Assembly (NCBI RefSeq): GCF_014204915.1
Contig: NZ_JACHMH010000001.1
Coordinates: 3,431,001 to 3,495,000, forward strand
Origin: Crossiella cryophila
GTDB lineage: Bacteria; Actinomycetota; Actinomycetes; Mycobacteriales; Pseudonocardiaceae
Length of the DNA stretch: 64,000 bases
Reading direction: 5' to 3'
The translations under genes and the position numbers were made by a program. This document shows, in pieces, positions 54,301-61,900 of this stretch (its first letter is position 1; each line of letters starts with the position of its first letter). Under the pieces are notes generated by a model. That model saw only the letters and a program-made list of their open reading frames with translations, did no database searches and had not been told where the DNA came from.

Positions 54301-57015
54301 ATGGACAGTGGCGAGGCCGGAATCGGTGGCGCGACAGTCACTTTGACCGGCACGGACGCGAACGGGCAGCCGGTCACCAAGACGGCGACCACCGACGCCT
54401 CCGGCTACTACGAGTTCACGAAGCTGTTGTCCGGCAACTACACCGTGACCGAGACCCAGCCGGCCGGGTACCTGGACGGCAAGGACAAGGCCGGTAACGC
54501 CGGTGGCACGGTCAGCAACGACAAGGTGGCCGACATCAAGCTGCCCGCGGGCAGCGCGGGCATGGGCTACGACTTCGGCGAGCTTGCCCCGGCCGGGATC
54601 TCCGGCAAGGTGATCGAGGACGACGGCACGCCGATCCCGGGCGTGACGATCACGTTGACCGATCAGGATGGCAAGACGACCACCACCGTTACCAAGCCGG
54701 ATGGCACGTGGTCGTTCCCGAATCTGCCGCCGGGCACCTACACGGTGACCGAGACCCAGCCGCCTGGGTTCGGCGATGGCCCGGACAAGCCGGGTTCGGC
54801 CGGTGGTACGCCGCAGCAGCCGGACACGATCAGCGGGATCACGTTGACGTCCGGGCAGAGTGGCACCGACTACTTGTTCACCGAGAAGCGGTCTTCGCTG
54901 GCCGGGCAGGTGTACGCCGATGCCAACAACAACGGTGTGCGGGATGCCGGTGAGGGGCCGATCGCGGGTGTCACGGTCACGTTGACGGGCACGGATGCGA
55001 ATGGGCAGCCGGTCTCGAAGACGGCGACCACGGACGCGGACGGCAAGTACACCTTCGACCGGCTGCTTTCCGGAACCTATGCGGTGAAGGAGACTCAGCC
55101 TGCGGATTACCTGGACGGCAAGGACAAGGCGGGTTCGGCGGGTGGCACGGTCGGCAACGACACGGTCACCGCGATCAGCCTGTCCGGTGGGACGGCGGCG
55201 ACCGGTTACGACTTCGGTGAGCTGCCCCCGGCCGGGATCTCCGGCAAGGTGGTCGAGGACGATGGCACGCCGATCCCGAACGTGACGATCACGTTGACGG
55301 ACAAGGACGGCAAGACCACCACCACGACCACGAAGCCGGACGGCACCTGGTCCTTCCCGAACCTGCCGCCCGGCACCTACACCGTCACCGAGACCCAGCC
55401 GCCTGGGTTCGGCGACGGCCCGGACACCCCGGGTTCGGCGGGTGGCACGCCGCAGCAGCCGGACACGTTCACCGGGATCACGTTGACGCCCGGACAGAGC
55501 GGCAGCGGGTACGTGTTCACCGAGAAGCGGTCCTCGATCGCGGGCACGGTGTACGTGGACACCAACAACAACGGCGTCCAGGACCCGTCCGAACCCGGCA
55601 TCCCCGGCACGAAGGTGACGCTCACCGGACCGGACGGGGCGATCAAGACCGCCACCACCGACGCCAAGGGCGACTACCTGTTCGAGCGGTTGCTCGGCGG
55701 TGACTACACCATCACCGAGACCCAGCCCGCGGACTACACCGACGGCAAGGACGCCCTCGGTTCGGCTGGTGGCACGCTGGTGCCGCCGGACTCGATCAAG
55801 CTGACGCTGCCCAACGGCAATGCCGCCACGGGGTATGACTTCGGTGAGGTCGGGGCCGCGATCACCGGCACCGTGTGGGTGGACACCGACGGTGACGGGG
55901 TCATCGATCCCACTGAGTCGAAGCGGTTGCCCGGCACCGAGATCGTGTTGCTGGACAAGGACGGCAAGGAGGTCGGCCGGACCAAGACCGACGCCTCCGG
56001 CAACTACGCCTTCCCCGGCCTGCCGCCCGGTGACTACACCGTGCGGGAGACCCAGCCCGGCGGCTACGGCACCACCACGCCGAACGAGGTGAAGGTGACC
56101 GTGCCCGCGGGTGGCACCGGCAAGGCCGACTTCGGTGAGCAGCTCGGCGCGATCGGCGACTTCGTCTGGTCGGACACCAACGAGAACGGCGTCCAGGACC
56201 CGGGTGAGCCGGGTGTCGCCGGGGTGACGGTGACCCTGTTGGACGACAAGGGAACCGAGGTCGGCAAGACCACCACCGGGGCCGACGGCAAGTACTGGTT
56301 CACCGATGTGCCTGCCGGTAGCTACCAGGTCGCGTTCCAGCTGCCTGCCGGCCAGGCGTTCACGTTGGTGGGCAAGGGAACCGACGGCACCGGGTCGGAT
56401 GCCAACATCGCGACCGGCCGTACCCCGGCCATCGTGATCGCGGTGACCGACGGGAAGATCAGCCAGCGGTCCGATGTGGACGCCGGGCTGGTCAAGGCCA
56501 AGCCGGACCTCGCGGTGGACCTCACCGTGGACAAGCCGACGGCCAACCCCGGCGACAAGGTCACCTACACCGGCGTGGTCAGCAACACCGGCAACACCCC
56601 GGTGCAGGGCCAGGAATACCGGCAGACCGTGCCGCCGGGCCTGACCATCACCTCGGTGACCGGGGACGGCTGGACCTGCCAGGTCAACGGCCAGGAGGTC
56701 GTCTGCACCCGGCCGGACGTGCTGCTCCCTGGTGGCAAGACGCCGCCGGTGACGGTGGTGACCACGGCGAAGACCCCAGGGACCTCGCTGGTGAGCACCG
56801 CGACCACCAAACCCCTTGACGGGCAGGTGGAGACCAACCTGGTCAACAACACCGACACGGTCGACCTCACGGTGAACGCGGCCAAGCCGGGCAACGGCAA
56901 GCTCGCCGACACCGGTGACGAGACCGGCCCACTGGTCGCCTGGGGCCTGCTGCTCCTGTTGGGCGGCACCGGGTTGGTGGCCGGATCCTTCCGGAAACGG
57001 CGGCGGCGCAGCTGA
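51391..57015 (+). CDS. Giant LADTG-anchored surface protein with 13 SdrD-B/Cna-B-like modules
   Basis: A 1874-residue cell-wall protein. GTG 51391 follows GGGAGG. A signal peptide (residues 1-43, cleavage at AQA-QPP) and a unique N-terminal domain (about 44-300) come first. Thirteen modules of about 105 residues follow (about 303-1705). A-type modules open with GQVYADANNNGVRDAGE and B-type modules with AGISGKVVEDDGTPIPGV. They alternate A/B through modules 3-10, giving recently duplicated pairs. A DUF11-like domain comes next, then the sorting signal LADTG at 1838, a membrane segment and RKRRRR. LAxTG is the class E sortase substrate in actinobacteria. The likely role is a long stalk for adhesion or biofilm. 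No sortase gene is adjacent. Confidence 0.9.
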   Translation: MSSGEGRRHRRWRSRVAAGITPALLVGGLTVAGGGIAPPEAQAQPPVCPTGTTAVPITWGANGAVKWPRNSSSTAATNIAGSGLDLNISLSDPTNRNGDDSNPLQDIGEANSGGSLFGWDPRTYTETDGAFGPGFLTIEMNSLNVGDTMTFRFKFSHPVLLPDFSVGDIDYAGLGASPAEEPWNSFQDQIRFTANRQGLPVGVTLTPAGGARPVITGGTAVGGPYQLNTNGDVTPDAAAGTLRGKTNEPVTEFVLAYSNGPDDEAAEAGPSYPPPIPPLTAPANSVSDSHAVRLNFFTTCMGIGSIGDTLYTDVDGDGVQDPGEPGIAGVKVQLLDPQGNVVQTATTDANGKYLFDQLPAFNWTVRVDPTTLPAGYTQTGDPDATKDNKTTVNLQAGQNVLTADFGYRPPLGTVSGTVFSDRNDNGVLNAPDDAGIAGTTVTLTGQDLAGNPVSLTTTTGADGKYSFPNVPAGSYQVKETQPPGYTDGKDTPGTNASPSGNDTFLVTLPPGGSSPGNNFAELPTGSLAGQVYVDLNNNGVRDGAEAPIPGATVKLTGTDDAGNPVSLTATTDANGAYSFNRLRPGTYAVTETQPTGYLDGKDKAGSAGGTVGSDTVTAINLALGQAATGYDFGELPPAGISGKVVEDDGTPIPGVTITLTGTDSDGNPVSKTTTSTSDGSWSFPGLPPGTYTVTETQPPGFGDGPDTAGPGGGTPTEPDKIVGITLDPGENAPGNIFTEKRSSLAGQVYADANNNGVRDAGEAPIAGATVTLTGTDANGKPVSKTATTDADGKYLFDRLLSGTYAVTETQPADYLDGKDKAGSAGGTVGNDTVTAINLPGGTAATGYDFGELVPAGISGKVIEDDNTPIPGVTITLTDQDGKTTTTTTKPDGTWSFPNLPPGTYTVTETQPPGFGDGPDTPGSAGGTAQPPDTISGITLTPGQSGTDYVFKETRSTLGGHVYVDTNNNGVMDSGEAGIGGATVTLTGTDANGQPVTKTATTDASGYYEFTKLLSGNYTVTETQPAGYLDGKDKAGNAGGTVSNDKVADIKLPAGSAGMGYDFGELAPAGISGKVIEDDGTPIPGVTITLTDQDGKTTTTVTKPDGTWSFPNLPPGTYTVTETQPPGFGDGPDKPGSAGGTPQQPDTISGITLTSGQSGTDYLFTEKRSSLAGQVYADANNNGVRDAGEGPIAGVTVTLTGTDANGQPVSKTATTDADGKYTFDRLLSGTYAVKETQPADYLDGKDKAGSAGGTVGNDTVTAISLSGGTAATGYDFGELPPAGISGKVVEDDGTPIPNVTITLTDKDGKTTTTTTKPDGTWSFPNLPPGTYTVTETQPPGFGDGPDTPGSAGGTPQQPDTFTGITLTPGQSGSGYVFTEKRSSIAGTVYVDTNNNGVQDPSEPGIPGTKVTLTGPDGAIKTATTDAKGDYLFERLLGGDYTITETQPADYTDGKDALGSAGGTLVPPDSIKLTLPNGNAATGYDFGEVGAAITGTVWVDTDGDGVIDPTESKRLPGTEIVLLDKDGKEVGRTKTDASGNYAFPGLPPGDYTVRETQPGGYGTTTPNEVKVTVPAGGTGKADFGEQLGAIGDFVWSDTNENGVQDPGEPGVAGVTVTLLDDKGTEVGKTTTGADGKYWFTDVPAGSYQVAFQLPAGQAFTLVGKGTDGTGSDANIATGRTPAIVIAVTDGKISQRSDVDAGLVKAKPDLAVDLTVDKPTANPGDKVTYTGVVSNTGNTPVQGQEYRQTVPPGLTITSVTGDGWTCQVNGQEVVCTRPDVLLPGGKTPPVTVVTTAKTPGTSLVSTATTKPLDGQVETNLVNNTDTVDLTVNAAKPGNGKLADTGDETGPLVAWGLLLLLGGTGLVAGSFRKRRRRS

Positions 57016-57031
57016 TCCGCTGACCGAGTGA

Positions 57032-57072
57032 CGAACCGGGCCGGTGTCCACAGTGGACACCGGCCCGGTTCG
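57032..57072. terminator. Bidirectional terminator
   Basis: CGAACCGGGCCGGTGTCCAC (57032-57051) and GTGGACACCGGCCCGGTTCG (57053-57072) are exact reverse complements, so a stem of about 17 bp with a tight CACAGTG-type loop is expected. It lies between convergent gene ends (57015 and 57075). Confidence 0.9.
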
Positions 57073-57074
57073 TT

Positions 57075-57719
57075 TCAGTGCTTGATCGCGGTGAGCACGA
57101 TCCCGTCCTCGGCCAGCCAGCTGCCGGAGAACCCGGTCAGCTGCTGCCCGGCCACGATCGGGCCGGGTACCAGCAGGGTCGCGGTGAAGGTGCCGTCGGG
57201 GGCGATGGTCAGGCGGGCCTCGTCGAAGCCGAGCATCTTGCGGGCGTGCGGGTACCACGCCTTGTAGACCGATTCCTTGGCGCTGAACAACAACCGGTCC
57301 CAGTTCACCGAGCGGTCCACGCCGAGCCGCCGCAGCATCACCCGTTCCTCGGGCAGGGACACCGCCTCCAGCACGCCCTCGGGCAGCGGCTCGTTCGGCT
57401 CGGCGTCGATGCCCAGGCTGTGCGCGTCGGTAGACCTGGCCACCGCGGCGGCCCGGTACCCGGCGCAGTGCGTGATGCTGCCGACGAACCCGGTCGGCCA
57501 CTGCGGCGCCCCGCGCTCGTCCGGCAGGATCGGCGCCGGCGGCTCGCCGAGGGCGGCCAGGGCCTGGCGGGCGCACCAGCGGGCGGCGGTGAACTCCGCG
57601 CGCCGCTTGGGCACCGACTTGGCCAGCAACGCTTCCTCGGCCGGGAACAAGTCCACAGTGGACTGGTCGACCCTGGTCTGCACGGCGACGACCGGGGCCG
57701 GGAGCAGGCGGGTGATCAC
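57075..57719 (-). CDS. 4'-Phosphopantetheinyl transferase (EntD/Sfp-like)
   Basis: A 214-residue PPTase. GTG 57719 is chosen for its AGGAGAA site; it overlaps the metallophosphoesterase stop by 4 bp. The signature motifs are SITHCAGYRAAAVA, LGIDAEPNEPLPE (Mg-binding Asp/Glu) and FSAKESVYKAWYP (the KExxYK helix). The enzyme transfers phosphopantetheine from CoA to the serine of carrier proteins. The adjacent type I PKS needs this for its ACP (Ser907), so the two are functionally linked. Confidence 0.93.
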   Translation of the reverse strand: MITRLLPAPVVAVQTRVDQSTVDLFPAEEALLAKSVPKRRAEFTAARWCARQALAALGEPPAPILPDERGAPQWPTGFVGSITHCAGYRAAAVARSTDAHSLGIDAEPNEPLPEGVLEAVSLPEERVMLRRLGVDRSVNWDRLLFSAKESVYKAWYPHARKMLGFDEARLTIAPDGTFTATLLVPGPIVAGQQLTGFSGSWLAEDGIVLTAIKH

Positions 57720-58576
57720 GGGTTCTCCTCCACGGGCAGGATCTGGCGGAGCGGGCCGCGCGGCAGGCCGCCGTACATCTTCCGCTCCCGGGGATAGCCG
57801 ATGGAGACCTCCTCGAACCGCACCCCGTCGTAGGTGGTGGTGCGCGGGATGTGCAGGTGCCCGTACACCGCGGCGCTCACCCGGTAGCGGCGGTGCCAGT
57901 CCGCGGTGCCCTCGGTGCCGCACCACAGCGCGAACTCCGGGTAGCGCAGCACGAACGTGGGATCACGCACCAGCGGCCAGTGGTTGACCAGCACCAGCGG
58001 CAGGCTCGAATCGTGCGCGTCCAGCCTGCGCTGGGTGATGGTCAGCCGGGACCGGCACCAGGCGTCGCGGCTCGGATAAGGGTTGGGGTGCAACAGGAAC
58101 TCGTCCGTGCACACCACGCCCGCGGCGTGCGCCTTGGCCAGTGCGGCCGCTTTGTCGTCGGCCGGGTCGGTGCGGAAGGTGTAGTCGTAGAGCACGAACA
58201 GCGGGGCGATCGCCACCGGGCCGCCCGCGCCGCGCCACACCGGGAACGGGTCCTCCGGGGTGTAGACGCCCAGCTCGCGGCACATCTCGACCAGCCGCCG
58301 GTAGCGCTGGTCCCCGCGCAGCTGCACCGGGTCCTCCTTCGGCGTCCACAGCTCGTGGTTGCCGGGCACCCAGATCACCGTGTCGAACCGCTGCGCCAGC
58401 AGGGTCAGCGCCCACTCGATGTCGGCGTACAGCTCGCCCACGTCCCCGGCCACGATCAGCCAGTCGCCGGGATGGCCGGGGTGCAGCTGCTCCTCGACGA
58501 TCGTCCGGTTCTCCGGATAGGCGACGTGCAGGTCGCTGACGGCGAGCAGCCTCGGTTCGGGGGGAGCCACCTGCAC
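57716..58576 (-). CDS. Calcineurin-like metallophosphoesterase
   Basis: A 286-residue enzyme with the full metal-site set: SDLHVAYP, AGDVGELYAD, WVPGNHELWTP, LVNHWPL and YGHLHIP. It is soluble, without signal. Its gene is coupled to the PPTase by a 4-bp overlap. The same pair is common beside polyketide and non-ribosomal peptide genes in actinomycetes, but the substrate is not known; turnover of phosphopantetheine intermediates is only a guess. The 5' end faces the PKS across a 356-bp divergent region. Confidence 0.9.
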   Translation of the reverse strand: MQVAPPEPRLLAVSDLHVAYPENRTIVEEQLHPGHPGDWLIVAGDVGELYADIEWALTLLAQRFDTVIWVPGNHELWTPKEDPVQLRGDQRYRRLVEMCRELGVYTPEDPFPVWRGAGGPVAIAPLFVLYDYTFRTDPADDKAAALAKAHAAGVVCTDEFLLHPNPYPSRDAWCRSRLTITQRRLDAHDSSLPLVLVNHWPLVRDPTFVLRYPEFALWCGTEGTADWHRRYRVSAAVYGHLHIPRTTTYDGVRFEEVSIGYPRERKMYGGLPRGPLRQILPVEENP

Positions 58577-58932
58577 ACTATAAAGGCGAGCGGAACCAGA
58601 GAAATCCTATTTAGAAAAGTTCTCTGTGAGTTGTGTCTCCGGGCTTGGCAAGGCATTGTCGTCATGGTTGTCTTGCTGCGGTGAGTCAGCCGGAAACATC
58701 GCTGAAACACCGGAGAACTGGGGTGTCTCCGCCCGCCCCTATGTGGCCCTGAACTGCAAGGATGCCCATAGGTGTGGCTGGGTGGCGACAAATGAGGCAA
58801 GTACGTGAACCATACCCCGACCCCACCTGCGCACATTAGGGGTTGAAGGTAGGGGTGACCGCCGGGATAACGTCGCCGAAACTCGCGAGTTCTTGTGTTG
58901 GTAATGGCGATGATGGGCGGGCTGGGGCACCT
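58577..58932. promoter_or_regulatory. Divergent promoter region between metallophosphoesterase and PKS
   Basis: This 356-bp non-coding stretch is less GC-rich than the genes on either side, with runs such as CTATTTAGAAAAG near the metallophosphoesterase start. I see no clear SARP heptamer repeat or palindrome above 8 bp. It must contain both promoters. Confidence 0.5.
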
Positions 58933-61900
58933 ATGTCGGACAAGACCACTGTTGCGGGGCGGGAGATCGCGGTCATCGGACTGTCCTGCCGCCTGCCCGG
59001 GGCCACTGGTCCCGCCGAGTTCTGGCGGTTGCTCACCGAGGGTCGCGACGCGATCACCGAGGTGCCCGCGGACCGGTGGGACGCCAATGAATTCTTCGAC
59101 GTGGATCCGGCCGTCAAAGGCAGGATGAACACCCGTTGGGGCGGATTCCTGGACCAGGTCGACGCATTCGACCCCGGATTCTTCGGCATTTCCCCGCGCG
59201 AGGCCGCGGCCATGGACCCGCAGCAGCGACTGATGCTGGAACTGGGCTGGGAGGCCTTCGAGCACGCCGGCCTGCTGCCCGAGCGGCTCGCGGGCAGCCG
59301 CACCGGCGTCTTCGTCGGCGCCATCTGGGACGACTACGCCAGCCTGATCTACCGCGGCGGCCCGGACGCGATCACCCAGCACACCCTGACCGGCCTGCAC
59401 CGCAGCATCATCGCCAACCGGCTCTCCTACACCCTCGGCCTGCACGGCCCGAGCCTCGCGGTCGACTCCGCCCAGTCCTCCGCCCTGGTCGCGGTGCACC
59501 TGGCCTGCGAGAGCCTGCGCCGCGGCGAGTCCAGCCTGGCCCTGGCCGGCGGGGTGAACCTGAACCTGGTGCCGGAGACCACCATGGCCACCGCGAAGTT
59601 CGGCGGCCAGTCCCCTGACGGCCGCTGCCACACCTTCGACGCCCGCGCCAACGGCTACGTCCGCGGTGAGGGCGGCGGCTTCGTGCTGCTCAAGCCCCTG
59701 GCCGACGCGCTGGCCGACGGGGACGAGGTGCTCGCGGTGATCAAGGGCGGCGCGGTCAACAACGACGGCGAGTCCACCGCGCTCACCACCCCGAACGGCC
59801 TGGCCCAGCAGGAGGTGCTGCGGCTGGCCTACCGGGACGCCGAGGTCGACCCGGCGCGGGTGCAGTACGTCGAACTGCACGGCACCGGCACCAAGGTCGG
59901 CGACCCGATCGAGGCCGGCGCACTGGGCGCGGTGCTCGGCGCGGACCGGTCCGAACCACTGCTGGTCGGTTCGGCCAAGACCAACGTCGGCCACCTGGAA
60001 GGCGCGGCCGGCATCGTCGGCCTGATCAAGACCGTGCTGGCCATCCGGCACCGGCAGCTGCCGCCCAGCCTGAACTTCGAGACGCCCAACCCGGACATCG
60101 ACTTCGCCGGGCTGAACCTGCGGGTGCGCACCGAACTGGGCGACTGGCGGGACGCGCCGCTGCTCGCCGGCGTGTCCTCCTTCGGCATCGGCGGGACCAA
60201 CTGCCACCTGGTGCTCGCCGAACCGCCCGCCCAGCCGGTCGAGCCTGGGCAGGCCCTGGATACCGCGGTGCTGCCGTGGGTGCTATCCGGCCGGACCGCG
60301 GAAGCCGTGCGGGGACAGGCGGAACGGCTTCTGTCCTTTGTGGACGCTGACGCGGAAATCGATGTCCGCGCGGTGGCCGGGGCACTGGCCGGGACGCGGA
60401 CCGCGTTCGAGCACCGGGCCGTGCTGGTGGCCGGGGACCGGGCCGGGTTCCGGGACGCGCTGGCCGGGTTCGCCCGCGATGGCGTGGCCGCCGGAGTGGT
60501 CCGGGGTTCGGTTGCCGAGGGTGGGCTGGCGTTCCTGTTCTCCGGGCAGGGATCGCAGCGGATCGGGATGGGTCGCGAGCTGGCGGCGGTGTTCCCGGTG
60601 TTCGCGGACGCCTTCGCCGAGGTGTGCGGTGAGCTGGACAAGCACCTGGACCGGCCGCTGGGCGAGGTGCTGGACACGGAGGAGCTGCACCAGACTGGGT
60701 TCACCCAGCCCGCGTTGTTCGCCATCGAGGTGGCGTTGTACCGGCTGGTGGAGTCCTGGGGTGTGCGGCCGGATTTCCTTGCCGGGCACTCGATTGGCGA
60801 GCTGGCCGCCGCGCACGTCGCCGGAGTGTTGTCGCTGGCGGACGCGGCCAAGCTGGTCGCCGCGCGGGGACGACTGATGCAGGCGCTGCCGACCGGGGGC
60901 GCGATGCTCGCGGTGCAGGCGACCGAGGAGGAGGTCCGGCCGTTGCTGGCCGGGCTGGACGCGGACATCGCCGCGGTCAACGGGCCGGAAGCCGTTGTGG
61001 TGTCGGGAACCGAGGCCGCCATCGTCGAGGTCAAGGCGAAGCTGGCCGAGCGCAAGAGCAAGCGGCTGACCGTGAGCCACGCGTTCCACTCGCTGCTGAT
61101 GGACCCGATGCTGGCCGAGTTCCGGGCGGTGGCCGAGAGCATCAGCTTTGGCGCGGCGCGGATTCCGGTGGTGTCGAACCTGACCGGCGAACTGGCCGGG
61201 GACGAGCTGGGGACCGCGGAGTACTGGGTCCGGCACGTGCGGCAGGCGGTGCGGTTCGCCGATGGCATGCGCACGCTGGCCGAGGCCGGGGTGAGCACGT
61301 TCCTGGAACTGGGTCCGGACGGGGTGCTCAGTGCCCTGGGCGCCGGGATCCCGTTGCTGCGCAAGGACCGGGGCGAGGTGGAGGCGCTGATCTCCGGACT
61401 GGCCCAGGCATGGACGCGCGGGATCGCCGTTGACTTCACCGGGTTTGGCGACGGCACACGAGTTGAGCTGCCCACCTACGCCTTCCAGCGCGAGCGGTAC
61501 TGGCTGGACAGCCTGCCGGTGGCCGCTCCGGCGGCGGCGCGGACCCGGTCCTCGCTGGAACTGGTGCGGGCGCACGCGGCCGCCGTGCTGGGCTACCCCT
61601 CGGCCGAGGCCGTCGTGCCGGAACGCAGCTTCAAGGACCTGGGTTTCGCCTCGCTGACCGCGGTCGAACTGCGCGATCAGCTCAACCAGGCCACCGGGCG
61701 CACCCTGCCCGCCACCCTGCTCTTCGACTACCCGACCCCGCTCGCCCTGGCCGCCTACCTCGATGGCGTGGAACGGGAAACCGTTGCCGCGCCGGTGCGG
61801 ATCACCGAGGACGAGCCGATCGCGATCGTGGCCATGGGCTGCCGGTACCCGGGTGGCGTCGCCTCCCCGGCGGACCTGTGGCGGCTGGTCAGCGAGGGCG

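Noticed and set aside
51601-57576. A 1991-codon open frame antisense to the repeat surface protein
   Set aside because: It is a GC-skew shadow of the repetitive sense gene, has Arg/Gly-rich composition with no fold signature, and overlaps the PPTase gene.
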